Below are positions 1 through 7,737 of a DNA stretch of 64,000 nucleotides, one piece after another. Origin of the DNA: Methylobacter sp. GTDB taxonomy: Bacteria > Pseudomonadota > Gammaproteobacteria > Methylococcales > Methylomonadaceae. Numbering within the stretch: the stretch's first letter is position 1; each line of letters starts with the position of its first letter. The notes below the pieces were generated by a model. It had not been told where the DNA came from. It ran no database searches and saw nothing but the letters and a program-made list of their open reading frames with translations. Where the stretch lies: contig JALNYY010000005.1 of NCBI GenBank assembly GCA_023229605.1, positions 5,754 to 69,753 on the forward strand. The letters run 5' to 3'. Both the position numbers and the translations under genes were made by a program.

Positions 1-74
1 CCCTGTAGCTCAGTCGGTAGAGCGGATGACTGTTAATCATTAGGTCGGCGGTTCGAGCCCGTCCGGGGGAGCCA
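1..74 (+). tRNA. tRNA-Asn (GTT), 5' end cut by window edge
   Basis: Asparagine tRNA. The anticodon loop reads CTGTTAA (anticodon GTT), the T arm holds GGTTCGAGCC, and the gene encodes its own CCA end at 72-74. The 3' acceptor strand CGGGGGA would pair with TCCCCTG, and only CCCTG is in the window, so about two 5' bases lie outside. A terminator follows directly. A second copy of its 3' half lies near 3000. Confidence 0.93.
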
Positions 75-82
75 AAAAATTA

Positions 83-114
83 AAGCCCTTGCAGCAATGT
101 AAGGGCTTTTTTTT
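83..114 (+). terminator. Intrinsic terminator of tRNA-Asn
   Basis: AAGCCCTT (83-90) pairs with AAGGGCTT (101-108) around a 10-base loop, followed by a run of T to 114. It sits nine bases after the tRNA CCA end. Confidence 0.85.
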
Positions 115-272
115 GCCTGTTCTCCGGTCATGTTCCGGTTCGAGGCCGATTTTTCTCAATTAGGTCCAACCAATTTGTTCCAAGCGGCATCCCAAAATTC
201 GCCTTGTTTTTCGGTAGGACGAATGACTTTATTGCCCGCTTCGATTATTGGAAGAGAAATCGCCCCTTTGAT

Positions 273-566
273 TTACCATCCAGAATAACCAAAGTATCCA
301 TAATCGAATTGGTTCATGTCTCTAGCGTTGTCATACATAGCTTCTTCCTGTCGTATCTGGTATTTTATGGCTTCGTCATACTGACTGATTTGTTGGGCCT
401 CTCTAAAATCGCCTTCCCTCAATTCATGCATGACATCCGCTTGCTCTTGAGCGTTAATGTCGGCTATTTCCCTATAGGCCATTTCGTCAACGTAATCGTA
501 GCCATAGGCCAGTGCTGTGCTGCTGGCGCAAATCATCATAAAGCCTATTATTACTTCTTTTTTCAT
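273..566 (-). CDS. Small secreted protein, unknown function
   Basis: A 97-residue protein with a clear Sec signal peptide (MKKEVIIGFMMICASSTALA, cleavage near residue 20) and a short acidic, Glu/Gln/Asp-rich, probably helical mature part ending in an aromatic/glycine tail (YGYFGYSGW). A GAGGA-type ribosome site lies about nine bases before the ATG. It is transcribed divergently from gpmI. I do not recognise the family. A periplasmic location follows from the signal peptide, and the function is unknown. Confidence 0.6.
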   Translation of the reverse strand: MKKEVIIGFMMICASSTALAYGYDYVDEMAYREIADINAQEQADVMHELREGDFREAQQISQYDEAIKYQIRQEEAMYDNARDMNQFDYGYFGYSGW

Positions 567-946
567 AGGTAAAAATCCTCGCTCAAAAGTTAACTTCGGA
601 AAGCTATTTAAGTTGGAGCTACTTTCCTATAAATAGGCTGAACAGCTGCTTAATACAAGACCCACCATTCAAAATTGATGATTACGCATGATCTGATGTA
701 ATCAGTAAAATCGTTTTTTACACATATCGCCATCTTGTCCAGCATAGATAAACTACGTCTTAATAATTAGGTTAAAATAGGGCGTTGAATAAATCAGTTT
801 TTCAGCATACAAGTAAATGCCTGATTTGGTTGAAACATTAAATATTTCACCAATATTCTCATGATAGTGATTTTGCCCTTCCGGAACGGGAAGATTAAAA
901 GCCGTTTATTGTTTTTTATTGATGCACCTGTAAGTTGGAGTTTTAA
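567..946. other. Intergenic region between the secreted protein gene and gpmI
   Basis: About 380 AT-rich bases between two divergent genes, so both promoters should lie here. I see no tRNA, no strong hairpin and no convincing -35/-10 pair. No coding potential is apparent. Confidence 0.5.
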
Positions 947-2599
947 ATGATTGAGTTGAAAAAGAGTAAGAGTTTTACGGGTCCGGAAGGTCCGGTGGTG
1001 TTGGTGATTATGGACGGGGTCGGAATTGGTAAAAATCCGGAAAGCGATTTTGTGAAACAGGCAAATACTCCGAATCTGACTTGGTTGCATGAGAATGCTC
1101 TGTATACTGAGTTGCGCGCGCACGGCGTTGCAGTGGGGCTGCCGGACGACGGGGATATGGGCAATTCGGAAGTGGGTCATAACGCCATCGGCTGCGGCCG
1201 TATTTTTGAGCAGGGCGCGGCGTTGGTTGGAAAGGCGATTGCCTCGGGCGCGATGTATGCTCCCGGTTCGGTTTGGCAGGAGCTTATTTCCAATGTCAAT
1301 GACAGATCGTCGACGCTGCACTTTATAGGCCTGTTTTCGGATGGAAATGTACACTCCAACCTGAATCATTTGGAATCGATGTTGCGGAAGGCGAAGGAGC
1401 AGGGCGTAAAGAAGGCTCGGGTTCATGCGTTGATTGACGGGCGCGATGTGCCGCCGACGTCGGCATTGGACTATGTCGAGCGCTTCGACGCCTTCTTGAA
1501 AGAAATCAATGCAGACGGCTCGGTCGATTATTGCGTGGCATCGGGCGGCGGGCGCATGAATATTACGATGGATCGTTATGACGCCAATTGGGATATGGTG
1601 AAGCGCGGCTGGGCGACGCATGTGAAAGCGGAAGGCCGGACCTTTGCTTCGATGAAAGAAGCTGTGGAAACTTTCCGTGTTGAAAATCCGGGTATTTTGG
1701 ACCAGGATTTACCCGCGTTTGTCATTGAGCGCGACGGCGCGCCTGTGGGGCCGATTGTGGACGGCGACAGCGTCATCTTCTTTAACTTCCGCGGCGACCG
1801 GTCGTTGGAAATTACCAAAGCCTTTGAAGCGGATGAATTGAGGGAATTCGATCGCGGCCCGAAACCGGACGTGTTGTATGCGGGCATGATGCAATATGAC
1901 GGCGACCTTGGGGTGCCGGCGCGGTATCTGGTGACGCCTCCGGCGATTGACCGTACGATGAGCGAGTATCTCTCGAATGCGGGGGTCAAACAGCTGGCTA
2001 TTTCGGAAACGCAGAAATATGGCCACATGACCTATTTTTTCAATGGCAATAATTCGGGCAGGTTCCCGACCGAGACCTGGAAAGAGATTCCGTCGGATGT
2101 ATGCCCGTTCGAGGATGCGCCGCGGATGAAAGCGGATGAAATTACCGATGTTGTGGTGCAGGCGATTGAGAGCGGGGAATATAAGTTTATCCGCCTGAAT
2201 TTCCCGAACGGCGACATGGTGGGGCATACGGGCGTGGTCAGCGCAGTAAAAGTGGCTGTCGAAGCCGTGGATGAAAATGTCGGCAGGATTATGGACGCAC
2301 TGAAGAAGGCCAACGGAATTATGGTTTGCACGGCCGATCACGGCAATGCGGACGACATGTGCGAACTTGATAAAAAGACCGGCGCGTTGGTGTTGGATGA
2401 GCAGGGGCGGTGTAAACCGAAGACCGCTCATTCGTTGAATCCGGTGCCTGGGATTGTGTACGATCCGTCCGGGGCCGCCAATGCTCGTCTGGCTGATGTG
2501 CCGGGAGCCGGCATTGCAAATCTGGCGGCGACGTGTATCACGCTGTTGGGCTTTGAGCCGCCGGAAGATTATGCCGCAAGCATAGTGAAAGTCGGCTAA
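947..2599 (+). CDS. gpmI: 2,3-bisphosphoglycerate-independent phosphoglycerate mutase
   Basis: Interconverts 3- and 2-phosphoglycerate in glycolysis and gluconeogenesis through a phosphoserine intermediate and two Mn ions. Visible signatures are IMDGVGIG near residue 21 (metal Asp), DMGNSEVGHNAIG with the nucleophile Ser at about 74, LIDGRDVPP, and the C-terminal metal site CTADHGNADD. At 550 residues it is slightly longer than the usual 510-515, partly from internal insertions. It starts with ATG after a weak ribosome site and stands alone, with a palindromic repeat 23 bases after the stop. The family is clear from the metal and nucleophile motifs. Confidence 0.95.
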   Translation: MIELKKSKSFTGPEGPVVLVIMDGVGIGKNPESDFVKQANTPNLTWLHENALYTELRAHGVAVGLPDDGDMGNSEVGHNAIGCGRIFEQGAALVGKAIASGAMYAPGSVWQELISNVNDRSSTLHFIGLFSDGNVHSNLNHLESMLRKAKEQGVKKARVHALIDGRDVPPTSALDYVERFDAFLKEINADGSVDYCVASGGGRMNITMDRYDANWDMVKRGWATHVKAEGRTFASMKEAVETFRVENPGILDQDLPAFVIERDGAPVGPIVDGDSVIFFNFRGDRSLEITKAFEADELREFDRGPKPDVLYAGMMQYDGDLGVPARYLVTPPAIDRTMSEYLSNAGVKQLAISETQKYGHMTYFFNGNNSGRFPTETWKEIPSDVCPFEDAPRMKADEITDVVVQAIESGEYKFIRLNFPNGDMVGHTGVVSAVKVAVEAVDENVGRIMDALKKANGIMVCTADHGNADDMCELDKKTGALVLDEQGRCKPKTAHSLNPVPGIVYDPSGAANARLADVPGAGIANLAATCITLLGFEPPEDYAASIVKVG

Positions 2600-2622
2600 G
2601 TTTGGTTATAACTCCAATTAAC

Positions 2623-2750
2623 CTAGAAAAATCAGTTGAGCATTTCAAATGGGTGGAGCGTGAAATCCGCTCATACTTCGACAAGGCTCTCCTGAGCGCA
2701 GCCGAAGGGCTCAGCACGAACGGATTTCACGCGTTCCAACTGATTTTTAG
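2623..2750. repeat. Palindromic intergenic repeat, family I, copy 1
   Basis: A long imperfect inverted repeat. AAAATCAGTTG at the left is mirrored by CAACTGATTTT at the right, and inside them GCGTGAAATCCG is mirrored by CGGATTTCACGC. The centre contains CTTCGACAAGGCTC and GCCGAAGGGCTCAGCACGAA. A second copy in the other orientation lies at 14563-14635. It resembles a MITE or REP-type element and may also act as a hairpin terminator after gpmI. Confidence 0.75.
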
Positions 2751-2998
2751 GATTAATGAGTGCTCGCTTATGACAGGCCTCGGGCATTAGGAATATGGTT
2801 TGATATTTGCCCCCGGTGGACTGGAGAAGGCTTTCTGGAGCGATTTGGTAGCGGGGTGGGCGGTGTGAATGTACTGCCTTCTGGGTTCATGGCGGCGCCT
2901 GGGGCGTTTCCTGCTCATGGCTAGACGCCAGAGCGAGTAACGGCACGGCTAAAAAATTACAAGTTACCGCCAAGGAGTGATATTCGGTTTTAGCGGTT

Positions 2999-3046
2999 CT
3001 GTTAATCATTAGGTCGGCGGTTCGATCCCTTCTCCCAGGGGAGCCA
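2999..3046 (+). pseudogene. 3'-half remnant of tRNA-Asn
   Basis: Bases 2999-3025 are identical to bases 30-56 of the tRNA-Asn gene (anticodon loop through T loop), and the copy ends in a CAGGGGAGCCA acceptor/CCA end. No D arm or 5' acceptor strand precedes it, so it cannot fold as a tRNA. Such displaced 3' halves are typical scars of tRNA-targeted integration, although a plain partial duplication would look the same. Confidence 0.8.
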
Positions 3047-3051
3047 AAAAA

Positions 3052-3085
3052 TAAAGGCCTGTAGCGGTTTCGTTACAGGCCTTTA
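3052..3085 (+). terminator. Hairpin terminator after the tRNA-Asn remnant
   Basis: TAAAGGCCTGTA (3052-3063) pairs perfectly with TACAGGCCTTTA (3074-3085), followed by an AT-rich tail. It sits in the same place relative to the remnant as the terminator of the intact tRNA-Asn. Confidence 0.7.
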
Positions 3086-3544
3086 TTTACGCCTGGAATA
3101 AAAGATGTCGGCAATTATCTTGCAGTTGAGAGTCGCTCACCACGACAGTCGGCATTAGATACACTACTCACAAATAGCAGGGCCAGACCTGAAAGAATGT
3201 CCTGTTTTTGCGTAATGAGTCAGGCTGACCATTTTTGTGAACATATCGGGCATGACCAGATTTGCCTCCCGCTTGTGCAGCTTAACTTTTGGGAAAGCTG
3301 TAGACCGAGATACAGTCCGGGCTCAAATCGCCCAATTATTTGTCAACACGAGTTACTGAACGCAACGGCCAACGATCAACAGCGTGTAAAAATAATCAGT
3401 TAATCCTGAAAACATCATTGCAAGTGGTCAAAATAAAAATTTAACCTGACGGTCTATTGAAGCACCTATCAGGTTAAATTCAGCCGGTCAGTTTTTTATT
3501 CCAAGCGGCTTCTTGAATAAACAAAGCGCGAGGTGCGCAACAGG
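3086..3544. other. Intergenic region without a supported gene
   Basis: No reading frame here has a convincing start, ribosome site or recognisable product. The only structure is the 11-bp inverted repeat at 3439-3479, listed separately. Confidence 0.45.
3439..3479 (-). terminator. Probable terminator of the cupin gene
   Basis: ATTTAACCTGA (3439-3449) is a perfect inverted match to TCAGGTTAAAT (3469-3479). On the minus strand the hairpin is followed by TTTTATTT. It lies 66 bases past the cupin stop codon. Confidence 0.6.
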
Positions 3545-3835
3545 TTAAATGCCGTTGGGATAGTCGTAGCTGTAATGCTTGCGCAATGGCTTGATCACTT
3601 CCCATTGACTTTCCAATCCTGCGTGGAACGATACCAAATCGCCCGGTAGAATGCGTACCGGCTCGCCCTCGGCTGGAGTTACCAAAATTTCGCCATCCAG
3701 TACATAAGCGCATTCGGTTTCGTCAAAATCTATCGGAAATTTTGAGATTTCTTTTTCCCAGATTTCCCAGCTGGAAACGCCCAACTCTTTTAACCGCTCT
3801 TCGCTAGGGTTGTGTTCGATGGTAATTTTACTCAT
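3545..3835 (-). CDS. Small cupin-domain protein
   Basis: A 96-residue single-domain cupin of the Cupin_3/ureidoglycine-aminohydrolase-like type. Visible features are the WEIWEKE segment, CAYVLDGEILVTPAEGEP (first cupin motif region), and IRPGDLVSF-like ILPGDLVSFHAG before SQWEV. The classical metal-binding His cluster is largely absent, as in many members of this subgroup, so the catalytic role is open. It is soluble, has no signal peptide and is monocistronic with its own terminator. The specific substrate cannot be inferred. Confidence 0.75.
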   Translation of the reverse strand: MSKITIEHNPSEERLKELGVSSWEIWEKEISKFPIDFDETECAYVLDGEILVTPAEGEPVRILPGDLVSFHAGLESQWEVIKPLRKHYSYDYPNGI

Positions 3836-4205
3836 GTTCTTCCTAAAAAATTAAAATTATTGGAGCGATGATTCTAGCATCCGGCCTGCCTTTGTACCAT
3901 CGGCATAGCGGCTTCGATAATTTTGTTGGGTGCAATCTATTTGGGTAGCGGGAATAAATGAGGTGAAAAACCTTTGGCTCGAGAGATTCGTCTGCGCAGC
4001 GGCCGAAGCAAAATCAAAGCACTTGATAACAAGCTGTACTCAGTTTGAAGTTGTATATTATTATGCAGACCGTAATTTTGCTTTCCCGCTGGGCTGCCCG
4101 ATTCCTTATAAACCTTGCAATGCCGCGAAGTAAGGCGGCGATTAGCGCAATCTGTGAGGCTTTTTATTGGCCCATAATGTTAAGTTTTCCGCGAAGAGGA
4201 TTTTC
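3836..4205. other. Intergenic region before the GH30 gene
   Basis: Holds the divergent upstream regions of the cupin and GH30 genes. No RNA gene or repeat is recognised and no promoter can be assigned with confidence. Confidence 0.4.
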
Positions 4206-5594
4206 ATGCCTGAACAAACTCATCTTTCTGACCCGATTTATCCTCTTTCAGAAAATCCTTCTTCTTTGGCGGTTTGGCTGACCTCCGCCGACCAAACCGT
4301 TTTGTTTCAACGGCAATCGAAAGACCTTCGCTTTGCCGACCACGCCAATGATTCCCCTGTGATAACCGTGGATACCGAACGGAAGTATCAGGTCATGGAG
4401 GGGTTCGGATTTTCGTTGACCGGAGGCAGCGCCATGCTGATCAGTCGCTTGCCTGCCCCTGACAGGAGCGCATTATTGCGGGAATTGTTCTTGCCCGAGG
4501 GCGACGGCATCGGCGTTAGTTTTCTGCGTCTGAGCATAGGCGCGTCGGATCTGAGCGAGCGCTGTTTTACCTATAACGACAGGCCTGCCGGACAATCGGA
4601 CTTTGAGCTTGTCCATTTCGACATCGAGGCCGGCGACCGTGAAGTCATTCCGCTGTTGCGGGAGATTTTGGCTATCAACCCAGAGATCAGGATCATGTCC
4701 ACAGCTTGGTCGGCGCCGACCTGGATGAAGACCAACCAGAGTTTTGTCGGCGGCAAACTAAGGCCGGATTGCTACGCTGTTTACGCCGCTTATCTGGTTA
4801 AATACCTCAAAGCGATGCGGGACAGAGGCATCACCGTCCATGCCATCACCCCGCAAAACGAACCCTTGAATCAAAAAAACGACCCCAGCATGCTCATGGA
4901 AGCGGCTGAACAGGCCGAGTTCATCAAGAACCATCTGGGGCCGGCTTTGCAGGCGGCTGAATTGTCCGATGTGGAACTGTTTTGCTGGGATCACAATTGC
5001 GATGTCCCGGAGTACCCTTTGGAAGTTTTCGCCGATGCCGACGCGCGCCGTTATCTGGCCGGATCGGCTTGGCATCTGTACGGGGGCGATATTTCGGCTC
5101 TTTCCGAGGTGCACCAGCTTTACCCGGAAATGAAACTGTATTTTACCGAGCAGTGGGTAGGCTCGGACGGCCAGTTCGGGGGCGATTTAATGTGGCACGT
5201 GAAAAATGTCCTGATTGGTTCAATGCGCAATTGGAGCCGGGTGGTGCTGGAATGGAACCTGGCCTCCGACCCGTTCTGCCGCCCCCATACGCCCGGCGGG
5301 GAGGCCCGTTGCGTCGGCGCTTTGACCATAGGCGAAGATGTTGCCCGCAACGTCGCCTACTATGTGATCGCCCATGCCGCGAAATTCGTACGCCCCGGTT
5401 CGGTGAGGATTTATTCCGATGAGCACGAGTCCTTACCGAACGTGGCTTTTCTTACGCCTGCGGGTTATATCGTTCTGATCGCGCTCAATGAGAACGCTGA
5501 ATCCCGACCCTTTACTATCCAATTTCAAGAGGAAAATGTAGTCGCCACTCTGCCGGCAAACGCGGTAGCTACTTATGTTTGGTGGGCGGCGTAA
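4206..5594 (+). CDS. GH30-family glycoside hydrolase (glucosylceramidase-like)
   Basis: A 462-residue retaining beta-glycosidase of family GH30. Motifs in order are VMEGFGFSLTGGSA, STAWSAPTWMKTN, ITPQNEPL (acid/base Glu near 219) and LYFTEQWVG (nucleophile Glu near 315), followed by the C-terminal beta domain. ATG 4206 is preferred over an in-frame start 39 bases upstream because GAAGAGGA lies six bases before it. There is no signal peptide, so it should act in the cytoplasm, perhaps on internal or imported beta-glucan or glucosyl conjugates. The GH94-like phosphorylase at 9251 would fit such a pathway. The substrate is not predictable. Confidence 0.88.
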   Translation: MPEQTHLSDPIYPLSENPSSLAVWLTSADQTVLFQRQSKDLRFADHANDSPVITVDTERKYQVMEGFGFSLTGGSAMLISRLPAPDRSALLRELFLPEGDGIGVSFLRLSIGASDLSERCFTYNDRPAGQSDFELVHFDIEAGDREVIPLLREILAINPEIRIMSTAWSAPTWMKTNQSFVGGKLRPDCYAVYAAYLVKYLKAMRDRGITVHAITPQNEPLNQKNDPSMLMEAAEQAEFIKNHLGPALQAAELSDVELFCWDHNCDVPEYPLEVFADADARRYLAGSAWHLYGGDISALSEVHQLYPEMKLYFTEQWVGSDGQFGGDLMWHVKNVLIGSMRNWSRVVLEWNLASDPFCRPHTPGGEARCVGALTIGEDVARNVAYYVIAHAAKFVRPGSVRIYSDEHESLPNVAFLTPAGYIVLIALNENAESRPFTIQFQEENVVATLPANAVATYVWWAA

Positions 5595-5607
5595 AAGTTT
5601 ATATATC

Positions 5608-5631
5608 GTTCCCACGCTGGAGCGCGGGAAC
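5608..5631. repeat. Short REP-like hairpin between GH30 and parE
   Basis: GTTCCCACGC pairs with GCGCGGGAAC (one A-C mismatch) around TGGA. It lies between convergent genes and could terminate both. The sequence has the look of a dispersed GTTCCC...GGGAAC repeat, although no second copy occurs in this window. Confidence 0.55.
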
Positions 5632-5641
5632 AATAAAAACT

Positions 5642-5941
5642 CTATTTTTGGCTCAGTTTTTTTCTTGTCCATGCCGGGTGTCTTCGGCAATCAAGAACGG
5701 CATAGACTCGTGCGGTTTGATTTTCAACCCGATAATAAACGGCAAACGGAAATCGTTTTGATAATAAGCGATGATATTTCCCGAAATAGACCTGATGAAC
5801 TCCGGCGTTAATCATCAATGAGTCAATGTCTGAAAAAAGCGTGTCTATAAAATAACTTCCCAAGCCTTCTGCCTGCTGCTCATAAAACCGGTAACCGTCG
5901 ATTAAATCACGTTGCGCAGAGCGCTGTATTTGGATTTTCAT
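5642..5941 (-). CDS. ParE/RelE-type toxin
   Basis: A 99-residue toxin of the RelE/ParE superfamily. It has the N-terminal IQIQRSAQRDLIDGYRFYEQQ helix pair and the C-terminal beta hairpin LLSKRFPFAVYYRVENQTARVYAVLDCRRHP. The YYRV/RVYAVLDCRR ending is typical of the group paired with Pfam PF09720-type antitoxins. Whether it poisons gyrase or cleaves mRNA cannot be told. It overlaps the upstream antitoxin by 4 bases, so the two are co-translated and presumably autoregulated. Confidence 0.85.
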   Translation of the reverse strand: MKIQIQRSAQRDLIDGYRFYEQQAEGLGSYFIDTLFSDIDSLMINAGVHQVYFGKYHRLLSKRFPFAVYYRVENQTARVYAVLDCRRHPAWTRKKLSQK

Positions 5942-6153
5942 GGAAGCTGGTTGCGAATGTCCTTTTTTGCATCATTCCAATCGATAAAGGTATCGGTTCC
6001 ATTTCCAAGCATTTCTTCCCTTTGTTGTAATACCTCGGAATGCCAAGCCGGAGAGTTGATGTTATCTGCATGAGTACATAAGCTGTCCCAAAGAGATTCC
6101 ATAACTTGTATTTTTTCTGTGACGGACAATTTTTCTATTTGAATGACTGTCAT
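5938..6153 (-). CDS. Antitoxin, putative addiction-module component family
   Basis: A 71-residue antitoxin matching the short PF09720-like pattern: an N-terminal LSVTEKIQVMESLWDSL helix, then PAWHSEVLQQREE and a C-terminal IDWNDAKKDIRNQLP. It precedes and overlaps the ParE-like toxin by four bases, which is the usual antitoxin-first order. It should bind and neutralise the toxin and, with it, repress the shared promoter just upstream. Confidence 0.85.
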   Translation of the reverse strand: MTVIQIEKLSVTEKIQVMESLWDSLCTHADNINSPAWHSEVLQQREEMLGNGTDTFIDWNDAKKDIRNQLP

Positions 6154-6232
6154 GGTGATTTCCTAGGTAGAGATAGCGAAGGCAAGCTCATGTGATTGTA
6201 CTACGATTTCCGACCGAAAGTAGCGTCCTCCA

Positions 6233-6310
6233 AGCCGGATGGGGCATGTTGCCCCGTTCGAAACGTTTTGCGGCGGTTAAAATGTGGTTGTTTAGCTAGG
6301 CATTGCAGAA
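6233..6310. repeat. Dispersed GGGGCA-TGCCCC repeat, family II, copy A
   Basis: Starts AGCCGGATGGGGCATGTTGCCCC, then GTTCGAAACGTTTT and ends GGCATTGCAGAA. It is closely similar over about 75 bases to 7144-7220, and its first 25 bases recur after aspS at 53507. The core GGGGCA/TGCCCC is palindromic. Confidence 0.75.
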
Positions 6311-6346
6311 CGATCAGCGTTAAGTGCATCTAATCGTGTTGAAGGT

Positions 6347-6757
6347 TCAATTGCATGCGTCCAAGTAAAGCATGGCGGTTGCAAAGTCGCTTTCGTCATC
6401 GGGGTTTTTCATCATGGCGGATTTTAAAATTGTTAATTTGTCTTCCGTCGGTTTGAGGCGTTTGTTAATGGCATCAAGTTCGGGGCCTAAGGCTTTTAAT
6501 TTGGCTTGATCGTGATGCTGATGGGCTATCAGAAGTTCCTTCTTGATTTTTATTTTTTGGCATTGATCCGTGTGCGATTGCTTCATCAAATCAATGGCGG
6601 CTTCCACCTCCGCGCTGTTGGCGGCAACAGATGCGGAGAAAAAAATTCCAACGGCGACTGCCAAAGTAAAAAACAACTGTTTGTGCAACACAGGATCTTG
6701 CAAATCTTTACTGTGTTGAAAAACAAACACTTTAGGTTCGGCATTTTTATCTTTCAT
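6347..6757 (-). CDS. Secreted helical protein, unknown function
   Basis: Up to 136 residues. The stretch KQLFFTLAVAVGIFFSASVAANSA is a signal peptide, but the ATG at 6757 puts 26 residues before it, so a GTG near 6691 or the adjacent TTG is a likelier start, giving about 113 residues. The mature part is charged and helical, with two Cys (SHTDQCQK and the terminal LDACN) that could form a disulphide. It sits alone between two repeat-rich gaps. I do not recognise the family. Confidence 0.5.
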   Translation of the reverse strand: MKDKNAEPKVFVFQHSKDLQDPVLHKQLFFTLAVAVGIFFSASVAANSAEVEAAIDLMKQSHTDQCQKIKIKKELLIAHQHHDQAKLKALGPELDAINKRLKPTEDKLTILKSAMMKNPDDESDFATAMLYLDACN

Positions 6758-6816
6758 AGTGGTTTCCCTTGTTCAACATTAAAGCTGAGTTGAGCAGCTT
6801 GTCTGCTCAAACGAAA

Positions 6817-6847
6817 CTTATGCCCTTTGGGCATAAGGATTTTTTCA
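6817..6847. terminator. Hairpin terminator, possibly bidirectional
   Basis: CTTATGCCC (6817-6825) pairs perfectly with GGGCATAAG (6829-6837), followed by GATTTTTTC on the plus strand. A weaker 8-bp stem (TTGAGCAG/CTGCTCAA) lies at 6790-6810. They separate the decayed dehydrogenase from the secreted-protein gene. Confidence 0.55.
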
Positions 6848-6867
6848 TGATCGCCTGCCCAGATTGG

Positions 6868-7140
6868 CTAGTGGCTAACGATAATGACCTGTCCGCTAGG
6901 AGCGGTACTACGCCACGGCAATTGTGGGCCTTTAAAATTAAGAGAACTGCCGCTGTTTTCCAAATCATAACTTTCATTAAGTTCCGCATCCTTTTCAACT
7001 GGGCGTGACACATTGTATTCGCCCATGTCGGTTTTAACCCCATTTGGATGTAAAATCAACACGGCGACTTGCTGCCGATAGAGTCCATAGAATGTGCTGA
7101 CAACAGATCGTAGCTTCGAAGCCCCGGATTCCGCTACGCA
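6868..7140 (-). pseudogene. C-terminal remnant of a short-chain dehydrogenase/reductase
   Basis: The open frame has no start of its own but reads SGASK, then YRQQVAVLILHPNGVKTDMG, then SGSSLNFKGPQLPW. This is the C-terminal third of a short-chain dehydrogenase: the YxxxK region (the Tyr position is now Ser), the LHPGWV+TDMGG loop and the typical ending LNYDGxxLPW. The nucleotide-binding N-terminal half is missing, and 15 extra residues follow the normal LPW end. Repeat copy B abuts its broken end, so the gene is a decay product. Confidence 0.75.
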
Positions 7141-7143
7141 ACC

Positions 7144-7220
7144 CAGCCGGACGGGGCATGCTGCCCCGTTCGAAACGTTTTATGGATATTAAATGTAGTT
7201 GTTTAGCCCGGACATTGCAG
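7144..7220. repeat. Dispersed repeat, family II, copy B
   Basis: CAGCCGGACGGGGCATGCTGCCCC, then GTTCGAAACGTTTT and ending GACATTGCAGAA. It matches copy A at 6233-6310 base for base over most of its length, with the variation confined to the centre. It abuts the truncated dehydrogenase on one side and the 3' end of a membrane protein gene on the other. Confidence 0.75.
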
Positions 7221-7565
7221 AAATGTTAGGGACGGGGTTGCAAACCCCGTCCCGCTCGGAGGCACCATACCTATGTATTGATGAATTTCATTCACATAGA
7301 TCGCATATTTCCATAGGACAAACAGAAGCCCCATTCCGGCGACAACTAATATCCCGCCACCTTCTTCTGAATCACTTCTTCGGCCGCGGCGTTCAATTAC
7401 TCGGGTAATATATATTTCACGAGTTTGGATAACCGTTACCGGAACCAGTGTCGTTGGGCGCTCTGTTAACCCGGCAAAAAGAACAGCAAAAATAACTCCC
7501 ATGATTGGACCAAAAATCATGCTTTGCATGATGGGGTCATTAAATAGTTCTGATATAAGTTCCAT
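7203..7565 (-). CDS. Two-TM membrane protein, 3' end altered by repeats
   Basis: A 120-residue protein with a membrane segment at about 13-32 (MQSMIFGPIMGVIFAVLFAG), a charged linker with RRGRRSDSEE, and a second segment near 71-90 (ILVVAGMGLLFVLWKYAIYV). The last roughly 20 residues (after HQYIGMV) are encoded by the GGGACGGGG palindrome and repeat copy B, so the natural C-terminus is probably lost. It is the last gene of a minus-strand cassette with 7738-9008, 172 bases downstream of its neighbour. I do not recognise the family. Confidence 0.45.
   Translation of the reverse strand: MELISELFNDPIMQSMIFGPIMGVIFAVLFAGLTERPTTLVPVTVIQTREIYITRVIERRGRRSDSEEGGGILVVAGMGLLFVLWKYAIYVNEIHQYIGMVPPSGTGFATPSLTFLQCPG
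7229..7253. repeat. Perfect GGGACGGGG palindrome
   Basis: GGGACGGGGTT (7229-7239) and AACCCCGTCCC (7243-7253) form a perfect 11-bp stem with a three-base loop. It lies inside the last codons of the membrane protein gene at 7203-7565, so repeat DNA has replaced that gene's original 3' end or simply serves as it. Confidence 0.7.
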
Positions 7566-7737
7566 TTTCGATTCTTAGTGGTAGGGCCATTTCGCGTCAG
7601 CAAACCGCCAATCAAAGCGCAATATTCAATACAATCGATATAAAAAATCCCCGCGTGGAAAGTCCAAGCAAGATCAACTTAGGTCATCCCGATCATGGCG
7701 GATTACTAGCGCGAATCCGCCTTACAGCATTACAACG

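Noticed and set aside
794..1621. Long minus-strand open frame opposite gpmI
   Set aside because: It is antisense to the conserved gpmI gene, lacks recognisable motifs and is best explained by the GC-rich codon use of gpmI.
2602..2790. Short frame directly after gpmI
   Set aside because: It reads through the palindromic repeat, so it is not a gene.
3047..3092. Possibility of a second functional tRNA-Asn at about 2970-3046
   Set aside because: No D arm or 5' acceptor strand precedes the anticodon loop, so it cannot fold.
3197..3403. 68-codon plus-strand open frame
   Set aside because: No ribosome site, no similarity and odd composition. It lies in the gap after the tRNA remnant.
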